From assembly GCA_963805305.1 (NCBI GenBank), contig CAWDTM010000003.1:186001-250000 (forward strand): a stretch of DNA of 64,000 nucleotides, in the 5' to 3' direction. Position 1 is the first letter of the stretch, and the number at the start of each line of letters is the position of its first letter. The notes below the pieces were generated by a model that worked only from the letters and a program-made list of their open reading frames with translations, had not been told where the DNA came from and ran no database searches. Source of the stretch: CAVXEH01 sp963805305. GTDB taxonomy: Bacteria; Chloroflexota; Limnocylindria; QHBO01. Shown piece by piece: positions 50,679 to 60,132 of the stretch. Both the position numbers and the translations under genes were made by a program.

Positions 50679-51170
50679 TCAGAGGGGCTCCGCGCTGGCG
50701 TGGTCGATGGCGCGGGCCAGGGTCGAGCGCTCCTCGGGCGAGAGGTTGTGCTCGAGCACGCCAATGTAGTGCTCCTCCTCCGCGAGGTGCACCTTGAGGA
50801 TGGCGTAGAGCCGATACAGGACGCGGCGCAGGCCGGTGGCCTCCGCGGCGCTGAGGCGTCCGCGCGCCACCTGCTCGCGATACTTGCCGAGCGAGCCGAT
50901 GAGGCGGTGGATCTGACGATGCTCGTGGCGCATGGGCAGCATGGAATGTCGGTTCTGCATGAGCCGCTCCAGCTCGGGGTAGATCGTCTCCTCGATCCGC
51001 TCCACGTGCGGGACCAGCTCGTCGACGATGAACGCGTACTCGGCCTCGAATGCAGGCGCGTAGGCGTCGGTGGCACCCTCCGCGACCCGCTCGGCCAGAC
51101 CGCCCAGCGCGTCGACATGGGGCAGGATCAGCTCGTGACGCTGGTGCTCGGTCTCGGGAAGCGACAGCAT
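50679..51170 (-). CDS. Hemerythrin-like HHE-domain protein (second)
   Basis: A 163-residue paralogue of the protein at 50034-50525, with the same length and nearly the same motifs: LPETEHQRHELILPHVDALG, FIVDELVPHVERIEETIYPE, MRHEHRQIHRLIGSLGK and LKVHLAEEEHYIGVLEH. One His of the first (FIHDQ) is Val here. The tandem pair results from gene duplication. No clear terminator between them, so they may be co-transcribed. Confidence 0.8.
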   Translation of the reverse strand: MLSLPETEHQRHELILPHVDALGGLAERVAEGATDAYAPAFEAEYAFIVDELVPHVERIEETIYPELERLMQNRHSMLPMRHEHRQIHRLIGSLGKYREQVARGRLSAAEATGLRRVLYRLYAILKVHLAEEEHYIGVLEHNLSPEERSTLARAIDHASAEPL

Positions 51171-51346
51171 GGCAATGTTCCTCAGCTACGGGCGCGGTCC
51201 GGGACGTTGGGCGACCTTTCCTCACCCGCCGCTCTCCGAGCCAAGGCTGCGCGCGACGTGGGCGTCCCCGCCAGTGCCACCCGGACCGCCTCCGGGGGTC
51301 GCTCCGGACCCCATTCGCTGCGCGGGTCGGCGGCGCGCGCGGGGTG

Positions 51347-52546
51347 TCAGCGAGCCGATGGCGCTGGGACGGCGGTCGAGGACCCCGACGCGCCGGCGGG
51401 TGCCGGGGCCGGCGGCGCCACGAGGCGGAAGAGCATGGGTCCCAGCGTCGAGGACACCGCGGCGAGCAGGACGATGCTCGACTGGAGCTGGCGGTCGATG
51501 ACCCCCAGGCGGACGCCCAGCTCCGCGACCGCGATGATCAGGCTCAGCCGGGCGGAGAGCAGCAGCCCCGCGGCGAGGACAGCGCGCATCGGCAGCCCCA
51601 GCAGGCGCAAGGGTAGGGCAGCGACGACCTTGACCGCCAGCGCCAGGGCGATCAGCGCCAGCGTGATGCGCAGCGCCATGGGGTCGCCCAGGGCCGAGAG
51701 GTCGAACCGGATCCCGACGCCAATGAAGAAGACCGGGATCAGGAATCCGTAGGCGAAGCCGGCCAGCTTCTGGTCCAGCGTCCCGCGGTACGGGAAGACG
51801 AGGGCGAAGACCGATCCGGCCATGAAGGCGCCCAGGATCGGCTCGATCCCCAGCACCAGCGCCAAACCAACCAGGACCAGCATCAGGGCCAGCGTGGCGC
51901 GGATCCCGACCTCCTCCGGATCGTCCACGTCGAAGAGGCGCCGGAACGACTCCGGCCACCACCACGCCAGGCGGCGGACCGCGATCAGCCCGAAGCCGAT
52001 GACCGCGAAGAACGCGGGGACCGCCAGCAGCGAGACCGCGCTGCCGGAGTCCGTCACGAGCGCCAGGCAGGTGACCGCGATGAGGGTCAGGAAGTCAGCG
52101 ACCAGCGCGGAGACCAGGATCGCCTGCCCCAGTGCCGTCCCCATGTGGCGCGTGGTGCGCAGGGTGGGCACCACCATCCCCACGCTGGTGGTGGCCAGCA
52201 CGAACATGGTGAAGAGCCCGTACCCGAGCAGCCAGACCGATCCGGCCGAGGCCGCCAGCGTGATCCCGAAGACGAGCAGCCCCACCGCCAGCTGGGTCCG
52301 CGCCCGCCGGCCGAACCCGGCCAGGTTGATCTCGAAGCCCGACAGGAACATGAGCAGGAAGAAGCCCAGCTCGCCGAGCTGGCTGATGAAGTCCGTCAGG
52401 CTGACGAGGTGCAGCACCGGACCCACCGCGGCGCCGAAGAGGATCTCCAGGACCGGGGCGGGCACACCCACCCGGCGTGCGACGAGGGGCAGCGCGAACG
52501 CGGCTACCGCGATGACGATGAGGGTCGCGGCGGCGCTCGAGTCCAC
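51347..52546 (-). CDS. Monovalent cation:proton antiporter (CPA2 family)
   Basis: A 399-residue membrane protein with about 12 spans. It matches the Na+/H+ exchanger (CPA2/KefB) pattern: LVARRVGVPAPVLEILFGAA, FFLLMFLSGFEINLAGFG and a late segment LIAVAELGVRLGVID. It would move K+ or Na+ against protons. The RCK/USP regulator gene precedes it by 4 bp in the same operon and probably gates it. A signal for the ion selected is not visible. Confidence 0.85.
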   Translation of the reverse strand: MDSSAAATLIVIAVAAFALPLVARRVGVPAPVLEILFGAAVGPVLHLVSLTDFISQLGELGFFLLMFLSGFEINLAGFGRRARTQLAVGLLVFGITLAASAGSVWLLGYGLFTMFVLATTSVGMVVPTLRTTRHMGTALGQAILVSALVADFLTLIAVTCLALVTDSGSAVSLLAVPAFFAVIGFGLIAVRRLAWWWPESFRRLFDVDDPEEVGIRATLALMLVLVGLALVLGIEPILGAFMAGSVFALVFPYRGTLDQKLAGFAYGFLIPVFFIGVGIRFDLSALGDPMALRITLALIALALAVKVVAALPLRLLGLPMRAVLAAGLLLSARLSLIIAVAELGVRLGVIDRQLQSSIVLLAAVSSTLGPMLFRLVAPPAPAPAGASGSSTAVPAPSAR

Positions 52547-52550
52547 GGCC

Positions 52551-54146
52551 CTAGCTGCCGCGCTCGGCCGGCGGTGTCGTCCTCGTGGGGACCCCGGGGA
52601 CGAGCAGGACCGAGCACGGCGCGCGAAGGACGAGGTGACCGGCGATGCCCGGAGCCCAAACCCGCGGGGTGGTTGACGGCAGGCCCATCACCAGCAGGTC
52701 CGCGGTGGCCGCCTCCGCCCGCAGGATGCGGACCGGGTTCCCCTCGCGGACCATGCGGCGGAGGTGGATCCCCTGCACGGACGCCGCCTCGCGCATGCGT
52801 CCCAGGGCCACGACCGCCTCAGCGCGGGCCTCGCTGCCGGCCATGAAGGTGGGCGGTCGGACCGCGATCCCGGTGAGCCCCGCCTTGCTCTGCACGGCGA
52901 GGTCGATGGCCGCCTGCGAGGCGGCCCTCCCGGCCTGCGTCTCGCGGACGGGTGCCAGGATGGTGCGATAGCCGCCGGTCGCGCCGCTGGCCAGCAGCAC
53001 CGCGACGTGCTGTGCCAGCGCCGCGCGCAGCAGGCCCACCGTCGCGAACCGGCCGCCCGGCGCCGGCAGGACGGCAACGCCGGCATGCGAGGCCCGGGCG
53101 GCGGCGATCACCGCCTCCGCGGAACCGGACTCGAGGGGAGCCTCGGTGACGGTGATTCCCTCCGCTCGTTCGGTTGCCGCGTCGATCAGGGCCCGGATCT
53201 CGCGCGTCTCCGCGGAGGGCTCGGGGCCCGGCTCGTCCGGACGCTGGTCTCCGTCGTCGTGGACGTCGCCGTTCCCGCCGGACACCTCGGCCGGCGCCTC
53301 GACGCCGTCCGCCATCGGCCGATGGAGGAGGAGGAGACCCTCCGCCGCGCTGTTGCGCACGAGGTGGATCGCCTCCGGCACCAGCCGCTCCAGGTCCTCC
53401 GGCGAATGGAGGCGCACCGCCACCAGGCTGCCGAAATCGGCGGGGAAGCGGGCGGTGGCCGTGGTGAAGGTCCGAACCACCATGGGGTAGTCGGCCGTCG
53501 CGCAAACCACGGTCACCAGGTCGCCCTCCTCGAGGACGGTGGCGCCGTGCGGCACGATCAGCGCGCCCCTGCGGCTGATGGCGGCGATCAGGGTGCGCTC
53601 CAGCTCGAGCTCTCGCAGGGGGCGGCCGACAAGCGGTGAGTCCGCCGCGATCCGGAACTCCACCGCCTGCGCCATGCCCTCGGCGAAGGCCGCGGAGCTG
53701 ACGCGACGCGGCTCCAGCTGGATCTCGAGCCGGCGCGCGGTCAGGCGTGCCGGCGAGAAGGCGACGAAGTCCTCGCCCCGGTAGGCGTTGATGCTCTCCG
53801 GTCCAGCAGCCACCGCGGCGATGCGGGGCACGCCCGCCGCCTTCGCGATCCGGCACACCTCGAGGTTGGCCCGATCGTTGCCCATGGCGGCCACCACCGC
53901 ATCGGTCCGGTCCAGGCCCGCCCGCTCGAGCACCACCCGGCTGGTGCCGTCCCCCAGCTCCAGGCGTGTCTCGCCGGCCGCTCCCGGCGAGCGGTCGGAT
54001 CCGTTGGCGGGCACGCCCGCGCGCACTCCGCGAAGGAGGTCAAGACGCTCCCGGTCGTTGTCGACGACCGTGACCTGCCAGGCCTCCGAGAGGCCCCGCA
54101 ACAGGTCGCGGGTGATGCCACCCGCCCCGACGACGATGAGCTGCAC
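52551..54146 (-). CDS. RCK (TrkA-type) regulator fused to UspA domain
   Basis: A 531-residue protein. The N-terminal TrkA-N/RCK domain begins MQLIVVGAGGITRDLLRGL (NAD(H) GxGGxxR loop) with GDGTSRVVLERAGLDRTDAV and IAAVAAGPESI. A TrkA-C domain is at about 165-245 (SPLVGRPLRELELE, LEEGDLVTVVCAT). Acidic linker, then a universal stress protein domain at about 315-525, ending HLVLRAPCSVLLVPG, preceded by DLLVMGLPSTTPRV. It should bind nucleotides and control the downstream antiporter. Confidence 0.85.
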   Translation of the reverse strand: MQLIVVGAGGITRDLLRGLSEAWQVTVVDNDRERLDLLRGVRAGVPANGSDRSPGAAGETRLELGDGTSRVVLERAGLDRTDAVVAAMGNDRANLEVCRIAKAAGVPRIAAVAAGPESINAYRGEDFVAFSPARLTARRLEIQLEPRRVSSAAFAEGMAQAVEFRIAADSPLVGRPLRELELERTLIAAISRRGALIVPHGATVLEEGDLVTVVCATADYPMVVRTFTTATARFPADFGSLVAVRLHSPEDLERLVPEAIHLVRNSAAEGLLLLHRPMADGVEAPAEVSGGNGDVHDDGDQRPDEPGPEPSAETREIRALIDAATERAEGITVTEAPLESGSAEAVIAAARASHAGVAVLPAPGGRFATVGLLRAALAQHVAVLLASGATGGYRTILAPVRETQAGRAASQAAIDLAVQSKAGLTGIAVRPPTFMAGSEARAEAVVALGRMREAASVQGIHLRRMVREGNPVRILRAEAATADLLVMGLPSTTPRVWAPGIAGHLVLRAPCSVLLVPGVPTRTTPPAERGS

Positions 54147-54244
54147 CGATCCTCCGACCCTGGGCGTGGTACCGGGGGTTCCGGTTGCCGCGCATTATCC
54201 GGGACGGCGCACCGCTGATGTGCGCGGCGGGGGCGGCCGGCGGG

Positions 54245-56650
54245 TTACCCCTCGGCCGGGGCGGCGGGAGCAGCTGCCACGGACCGTGGATGCGTGCGCG
54301 CGGCGCGGGCGCGACCCAGCGCGGCGAGCTGGCGCCCCAGCTGCGCCGCGGGCACGGGCCTGCTGAAGAAGTACCCTTGCCCATACTGGCAGCCGAGCGC
54401 CCGGAGCCGGGCAAGCTGATCCCCGGTCTCGATCCCCTCCGCGACCACCACCATGTCAAGGTGGCTCGCCATGTCCACCACCCCGCGGATGAGGGAGTCG
54501 GCGCGCGCGGTGGTGGCCGCTTCCTCGTGGACGCTCATGACGAAGCCCTGGTCGATCTTGACAATGTCGAAGGGCACCCGTGCCAGCTGGATCAGCGACG
54601 CGTACCCCGTGCCGAAGTCGTCCAGCGCCAGCCGGACACCCGTCTCGCGCAGGCGGCCGATAATGCCCGTCGCGGCCGCGTGATCCAGCCGTGAGCTTTC
54701 CGTGAGCTCCAGGAGCAGGCGGTGCGGCTCCAGGCCTGTCTTGGCGAGCGCCGCACGAATGGTCTCCTCGAACTCCGGGGCGACGATCTGCAGCCCGGAG
54801 AGATTCACGCTCACGAACCAGTCCGGATCCGCGGCCGTCCGCCGGGCCCAGCGGGCCGCCGTCTGGCATGCCTCGCGCACGATCCACGCGCCCAGCAGCG
54901 GGATGACACCGGTGGACTCGGCCATGGGGATGAAATCGAGCGGCGGGAGGAGGCCCCGTGACGGGTGCCGCCAGCGGACGAGCGCCTCGGCGCCCACCGC
55001 CGCCCCCGTGGCGAGATCGACGATGGGCTGGTAGTGCAGCTCGAACTGCTGGTCGCGAATGGCATGCTCAAGCTCGGCCCGGAGCGCCAGGGATCGCATG
55101 ATCTCCGCGTGCTTGGCCGGCTCGAAGACCATGGAGCGTCCCTTGCCCTGGCCCTTGGCGACGTACATCGCGATATCGGCCTCGCGCAGGAGCGCGCCCG
55201 GGTCCGCGATACCGCACAGGCCGCTGGTGATCCCGATGCTGGCGCCCATGGTGAAGTCCGGCTCGACCTGCGCGGCGCATTCCCGGATCGCCGCCTGCAG
55301 CCGGTCCGCGAGGCGCTGCGTATCGCTGACCGCCTCGGGGTGCTCGACCAGGATGGCGAACTCGTCGCCGCCCAGGCGCGCGGCGGTGTCCTCCGACCGG
55401 ATCGAGCGGTCCAGGGCCGTCGCCACGCTTCGCAGCACGCTGTCGCCCATGGCGTGCCCGTAGGCATCGTTCACCCGCTTGAAGTCATCGAGGTCCAGGT
55501 ACAGGACCGAGACGGCCCCCTCGCGGCGGGCGAGGGAGTGACGCAGGCGGTCGTTGAAGAGGGTCCTGTTGGCGAGCCCGGTGAGCGGATCGGTCAGCGC
55601 GCGACGCTGGAGCTCCTCCTCCAGGATGTGCCTGCGGCTCAGGGCCAGGCGCAGCTCGCCCACGACGCCGGAGAGGCGGGCGATGACCAGCAGGAACAGC
55701 ACCACCGAGCCGGCGGCGATGACCGGGACGTCCAGGGTACCGCCTCGGGCCCATTGCACCAGGAGCACGGCAGGCGCCATCAGCGACGCGCCGGCCAGGA
55801 GCGCCAGGCGGCCGCCACCCAGGTGAGTCTCGGTGCTCTCCACCGGTGCGGAGGCATCGGCCATGGAGGGGTGCAGCGCCGCGGCACCCCAGCAGAAGGC
55901 TGCGAGCAGCCATCCGGCATCGATGACCATGCCCACGTGGTATCCGTCGTCGAGGGCGAGCAGGGCGAAGGTGAAGTCGGCGGCCAGGTATCCGACGAGA
56001 GCCGCGATGAGGAGCCACAGGGCCGGCGTGCGCCTGCCTGGCGCAAGCAACAGCCGAACGGTCACTGCCAGGGCCGCCAGGTCCAGGACGGGGTACGCCA
56101 GCGCCATCGCCATCGCCAGCGACGACTCGTTCGAATCCGCGGCGGTGGGCGCCATGATGAAGACCCAGCTGAGGAGCGCCGCGCCAACCGAGATGATGGC
56201 CGCGTCCAGGAGCCCCGCGCGGTCGCCGCCGGGGATCCTGCCCTTTGCCAGCCAGACGACGGACCCGAGGATGAAGACCTGCCCGGTGACGTAAAACAGG
56301 TCGGCCACGGACGGGAACGGCTGGAGATCGCCGGCGGTGAAGTCGTAGGCCACCCAGGTCCAGTCGCCGGCGGTGGTGAGCAGCAGCCCCGCGGCCATGA
56401 GCAGCCAGGGACGCGCATGAGCAGGCCGATGGATGGCAATCCCCGCCACGATCGCTCCCACGGCGAGCGTGCCGGGCGCCTGGTAGACGACATCCTGCAC
56501 GTTCCGCGAGGGAATCAGCAGGTAGGCGGCCGTGGCCACGACGCCAGCGGCCAGGAAGATCAGCCAGGCAGAGGCCCGGACGGCGGGTGACGCGGGCAGC
56601 CGGCGAAGGATGCCTCCGTCCGGCACCCCGTGCTCGTCGCTGCTGTGCAT
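54245..56650 (-). CDS. Membrane GGDEF-EAL protein (c-di-GMP enzyme)
   Basis: An 801-residue protein. Seven or eight N-terminal spans (about 20-290), then a GGDEF domain (about 350-510) with the canonical ARLGGDEFAILVEHPEA site, and an EAL domain (about 525-780) with EALVRWRHPSRG, a DDFGTGYASL active-site loop and EGIETGDQL. Both catalytic motifs look intact, so it may make and break c-di-GMP. The start at 56650 has GAGGGG nine bases upstream. The c-di-GMP riboswitch at 39.2 kb is a plausible downstream target. Confidence 0.88.
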   Translation of the reverse strand: MHSSDEHGVPDGGILRRLPASPAVRASAWLIFLAAGVVATAAYLLIPSRNVQDVVYQAPGTLAVGAIVAGIAIHRPAHARPWLLMAAGLLLTTAGDWTWVAYDFTAGDLQPFPSVADLFYVTGQVFILGSVVWLAKGRIPGGDRAGLLDAAIISVGAALLSWVFIMAPTAADSNESSLAMAMALAYPVLDLAALAVTVRLLLAPGRRTPALWLLIAALVGYLAADFTFALLALDDGYHVGMVIDAGWLLAAFCWGAAALHPSMADASAPVESTETHLGGGRLALLAGASLMAPAVLLVQWARGGTLDVPVIAAGSVVLFLLVIARLSGVVGELRLALSRRHILEEELQRRALTDPLTGLANRTLFNDRLRHSLARREGAVSVLYLDLDDFKRVNDAYGHAMGDSVLRSVATALDRSIRSEDTAARLGGDEFAILVEHPEAVSDTQRLADRLQAAIRECAAQVEPDFTMGASIGITSGLCGIADPGALLREADIAMYVAKGQGKGRSMVFEPAKHAEIMRSLALRAELEHAIRDQQFELHYQPIVDLATGAAVGAEALVRWRHPSRGLLPPLDFIPMAESTGVIPLLGAWIVREACQTAARWARRTAADPDWFVSVNLSGLQIVAPEFEETIRAALAKTGLEPHRLLLELTESSRLDHAAATGIIGRLRETGVRLALDDFGTGYASLIQLARVPFDIVKIDQGFVMSVHEEAATTARADSLIRGVVDMASHLDMVVVAEGIETGDQLARLRALGCQYGQGYFFSRPVPAAQLGRQLAALGRARAARTHPRSVAAAPAAPAEG

Positions 56651-56816
56651 GGGCCGATTCCCCTCGGGTCGTGCTCGCGGCGCGGAATGCTCCGCCGCCA
56701 CCTCCTGACCCTACCGGCCATCGGGCGGCCCCGGGAAGCACCCGATCGTCATGGCCGCGTCGCCAGCGGTACCGGGCCATCCGAGGAGCGGCATCGGCCG
56801 TAGACTACGCAGGCCC

Positions 56817-58025
56817 GTGGCCCGCTCCGCACCCCAGCACGCCCGCGACCTTCTCCGCCGGCACATCCTGATCGACGGGCACAACGACCTGCCGTGGACC
56901 ATCCGCAACGCGGAAGGTGCTCCCAACGACGTGGCCGCCTACGAGCTGGTCCGCGAGCGGCGCCAGCCCGGGACCGGGCGCGGGCACACGGACTTCGCCC
57001 GCGCCCGGCGCGGCGGTCTGGGCGGCCAGTTCTGGAGCGTCTACGTCCCCGGCGAGGGTGGCATGGACGCCCGCCCGGCGCGGACCCAGCTGGAGCAGCT
57101 CGACCTGGCCCGCCGGCTCATCGAGCGATACCCGCGTCACCTGCGCTTCGCCTGGACCGCGCGCGAGGTACGCGAGGCGTTCGCCGCGGGCCGGATCGCG
57201 AGCCTGCTGGGCATGGAGGGCGGCCACGCCATCGAGAACTCGCTGGGCGCGCTGCGCGCCTTCGCCGACCTGGGCGCGCGCTACATGACCCTGACCCACA
57301 ACAAGACCAACGACTGGGCCGACTCCGCGACCGATGCGCCGCGCCACGACGGCCTCTCCGACTTCGGCCGCGAGGTCGTCCGCGAGATGAACCGGATCGG
57401 GATGCTCGTCGACCTCTCGCACGTGGCGCCGTCGACCATGCACGACGCCCTGGACACCAGCGAGGCGCCGGTCATCTTCTCCCACTCCTCGACGCGGGCC
57501 CTCTGCGACGTGCCGCGGAACGTCCCCGACGAGATCCTGCGTCGCGTGCCGGCCAACGGCGGGGTGGTGATGGTCACCTTCGTCGCGGGCTTCGTCTCCC
57601 CCGACGCCGCGGCGGTGCTGGTGCCGGCCATCGCCCGCGTCGGCGAGCTGCTGGCAGGGGTCACCGATCCCGCGGAGCGCCGCGCCATCCAGCGCCGCGA
57701 GCTGGAATCCCTGGACATGCCCATCCCGCCGCTCTCCATGGTTGCCGACCACGTGGAGCACGTGGTCCGCCTGGCCGGCGTGGAGCACGTTGGCCTGGGT
57801 GGCGACTTCGACGGCACCGTCTTCCTCACCCGGGGACTGGAGGACGTCTCCGGCTACCCGAATCTCTTCGCGGAGCTCATCCGGCGTGGATGGACCGATG
57901 GCGACCTCGCCCGCCTCGCGGGCGGCAACGTCCTGCGCGTGATGCGCGAGGCGGAGGGAGTGGCGGCGCGCCTGCAGCGTGCCGGTCGCCAGCCGTCGCT
58001 GGCCACCCCGGCCACGCTGGCCTGA
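56817..58025 (+). CDS. Membrane-type dipeptidase (peptidase family M19)
   Basis: A 402-residue zinc dipeptidase. HILIDGHNDLPW gives the first metal ligands, LLGMEGGHAIENSLG the bridging Glu, MLVDLSHVAPSTM and APVIFSHSSTRALCDV two histidines, and VGLGGDFDGT the Asp. The renal dipeptidase family splits dipeptides including those with D-residues. No signal peptide or lipid anchor is seen, so it is probably cytoplasmic. The GTG at 56817 gives the family N-terminus. Confidence 0.88.
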   Translation: MARSAPQHARDLLRRHILIDGHNDLPWTIRNAEGAPNDVAAYELVRERRQPGTGRGHTDFARARRGGLGGQFWSVYVPGEGGMDARPARTQLEQLDLARRLIERYPRHLRFAWTAREVREAFAAGRIASLLGMEGGHAIENSLGALRAFADLGARYMTLTHNKTNDWADSATDAPRHDGLSDFGREVVREMNRIGMLVDLSHVAPSTMHDALDTSEAPVIFSHSSTRALCDVPRNVPDEILRRVPANGGVVMVTFVAGFVSPDAAAVLVPAIARVGELLAGVTDPAERRAIQRRELESLDMPIPPLSMVADHVEHVVRLAGVEHVGLGGDFDGTVFLTRGLEDVSGYPNLFAELIRRGWTDGDLARLAGGNVLRVMREAEGVAARLQRAGRQPSLATPATLA

Positions 58026-58032
58026 TCCCGCG

Positions 58033-58542
58033 CTAGAACCGCCAGCAGCGCACCAGGTTGTAGAAGACCCACAGCCCGGCCGCACCACCGGCGACATTCA
58101 CCACGATCCCCGCCGGCACCGCGACCCACCACCCGGCCCGGCGGACGAGCGAGGCGGTGGCCACCAGGCTCCCACTGGCGCCGACGCCGGCGAGGGCGCC
58201 CACGCCCACGCATCCGAGGATGTACAGCGCAGGGCTTGCCAGGCCATCGGCAGCGCACTCGGTGCCCGTCCCTGCGGCGAAGACGAAGAGCCAGGTCACC
58301 GCCAGGCCCATGAGCAGGCCCAGCACCACCGCCGCGGTGGCCCGCGGCACGGGTGTCGCGTCGTGCAGCAGCAGGCCCCCGGTCACCGGCGCCATGACCC
58401 ACACCGCGGCCAGCAGCAAGGGCAGTGGGAAAAGCTGGTCGCCGTACCAGCGGTGCTCGCCACCGTAGATCAGGACGATGTACGCCAGCACGACGAGCAC
58501 GACGGGTGCCACCACGCCACGCAAGAACGCCCGGGTCGTCAT
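58033..58542 (-). CDS. Membrane protein, unknown function
   Basis: A 169-residue protein with five membrane spans (VVAPVVLVVLAYIVLIYGG; LPLLLAAVWVMAP; two central; final VAVPAGIVVNVAGGAAG) and a short C-terminal WVFYNLVRCWRF. No family recognised. It converges on the dipeptidase gene with a 7-bp gap and precedes nothing in the same operon. Confidence 0.6.
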   Translation of the reverse strand: MTTRAFLRGVVAPVVLVVLAYIVLIYGGEHRWYGDQLFPLPLLLAAVWVMAPVTGGLLLHDATPVPRATAAVVLGLLMGLAVTWLFVFAAGTGTECAADGLASPALYILGCVGVGALAGVGASGSLVATASLVRRAGWWVAVPAGIVVNVAGGAAGLWVFYNLVRCWRF

Positions 58543-58585
58543 GGACGAGCTCCCTCCCTCGGTGCGAAGTATGCGCCTGGACCGA

Positions 58586-59245
58586 TCAGGTGAGGAGGGA
58601 GAGGACCAGCAGCCCCTGCCCGAGGTGATAGGCCACGCGCCGGGTCAGGCGGCCGCCGGGCACGGGCCGCAGGAAGCGATCCCAGCCCAGCAGCCCGTCC
58701 GACACGAAGAACGCGACCGCCCCGGCCGCCGCGGTCGCGTTTCCGGTGCCCGCCGCCCCGGCGGTCATCAGCGAGATGACGGCGAGGTAGACCGCCACCG
58801 CGGTGCCCAGCCGCCAGCCGCGGGCCGCGGTGGCGCCCCGCACGATCCGGCTGCCGACCATGGTGCCGCTCAGCCAGACGAAGACGGCGCCCACGGCCAG
58901 CCCGCCGGGCGACCGCTGCTCCCCCACGAAGGCGCCCAGGTAGGCGAGGTGCGCGATCAGGAAGAAGCCCAGCCCCACGCCGAACCAGCGTCGCTCCCGA
59001 GGTCCCCGGACCAGGAGGGCCACGTCGCCGGACAGGGAGCAGGCCAGGGCGATGGCGAACCAGCTCCGCTCGGCGGCACTGGCGGGATCCATGGCCAGGG
59101 CAGCGGCGAGCAGGAGCGCCAGCACGGCCGGCTTGCTCACCAGCTCCACGCGGCGGCGCCCGGTCCCCACCGCGACCCAGTCGGCGATGGCCGCCAGCGC
59201 GGCAAGCAGCAGCAGGATCGTCGCCGCCAGGGTCATCGCGCGCAT
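58586..59245 (-). CDS. YhhN-family membrane protein (lysoplasmalogenase-like)
   Basis: A 219-residue membrane protein with about eight spans. KPAVLALLLAAALAMDP and ACSLSGDVALLVRG are characteristic of YhhN/TMEM86 proteins, with a conserved acidic pair (SGDV; FFVSDGLLGWDRF) and the final YHLGQGLLVLSLL. The family includes mammalian lysoplasmalogenase, which cleaves the vinyl-ether bond of lysoplasmalogens. The bacterial substrate is uncertain. Start at 59245 (or 59236) avoids a charged extension. Confidence 0.78.
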   Translation of the reverse strand: MRAMTLAATILLLLAALAAIADWVAVGTGRRRVELVSKPAVLALLLAAALAMDPASAAERSWFAIALACSLSGDVALLVRGPRERRWFGVGLGFFLIAHLAYLGAFVGEQRSPGGLAVGAVFVWLSGTMVGSRIVRGATAARGWRLGTAVAVYLAVISLMTAGAAGTGNATAAAGAVAFFVSDGLLGWDRFLRPVPGGRLTRRVAYHLGQGLLVLSLLT

Positions 59246-59307
59246 CGTACGGCGCTGTTGCGCGGGAATGGCATGATCCACGCCATGCCCGCGACCGTAC
59301 CCGCGAC

Positions 59308-60132
59308 GTGAACGGGATCCTCGACGGCATCGGGACTGCCCTGCCCGCCATGGGCTGGTCGCTCCTCGCCCTGGGCGTGGTGATGACGGCGCTCTGGCTG
59401 CTGAGCCTGCCCCTGCGCAACGCGAGCATCGTGGACATCGCCTGGGGGCCGCTCTTCGCCGTCCAGGCGCTGGTCTACCTGGCCGCGACCCCCGACGGGT
59501 TCGCGGGTCGCAACGTCCTGATCACCGCCCTGGTCGCGGTCTGGGCGGCGCGGCTCGCCCTGCACGTCGCCTCGCGCAACATCGGCCACGGGGAGGACTC
59601 GCGCTACGTCGCCTGGCGCCGCGCCGCGGGCCCCAGCTGGTGGTGGCGCTCGTACCTGCGCGTCTTCGTCCTCCAGGGCCTGCTCGCCTGGGTGATCGGC
59701 CTGCCCATCTTCGCCGCCATGGCCGGCGGGCCGCAGCACTGGACGCCGCTCGACGCCATCGGCGCGGTGGTGTGGGCCATCGGCTTCATCTTCGAGGCGG
59801 TTGGCGACTGGCAGCTGCGCCGCTTCATCGCCAACCCGGCCAACCGGGGCCGGACCATGCGCTCCGGGCTGTGGTCGCTGACCCGCCATCCCAACTACTT
59901 CGGCGACGCGACCCAGTGGTGGGGCTTCTGGCTCATCGCCCTTGCGGCCGGGGGCTGGTGGAGCGTCTTCGCCCCGGCGATCATGACCTTCCTGCTGGTC
60001 CGCGTCTCCGGCGTTGGCCTGCTGGAGCAGACGATCGTGCAGCGCCGCCCTGACTACGCCGACTACATGGCCAGCACATCGGCCTTCATCCCCTGGTTCC
60101 CGCGTCACCGCAAGGAGGGGCCCGCCCAATGA
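59308..60132 (+). CDS. DUF1295 membrane protein (steroid 5-alpha-reductase-like)
   Basis: A 274-residue membrane protein of the DUF1295 group. About seven spans; the C-terminal region has LTRHPNYFGDATQWWGFW and the end RRPDYADYMASTSAFIPWFP, which are the signatures of the family. Members resemble steroid reductases and methyltransferase-like lipid enzymes that use NADPH. It starts with GTG at 59308 and its stop overlaps the AMP-ligase gene by 4 bp. A lipid role jointly with that ligase is likely. Confidence 0.85.
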   Translation: MNGILDGIGTALPAMGWSLLALGVVMTALWLLSLPLRNASIVDIAWGPLFAVQALVYLAATPDGFAGRNVLITALVAVWAARLALHVASRNIGHGEDSRYVAWRRAAGPSWWWRSYLRVFVLQGLLAWVIGLPIFAAMAGGPQHWTPLDAIGAVVWAIGFIFEAVGDWQLRRFIANPANRGRTMRSGLWSLTRHPNYFGDATQWWGFWLIALAAGGWWSVFAPAIMTFLLVRVSGVGLLEQTIVQRRPDYADYMASTSAFIPWFPRHRKEGPAQ

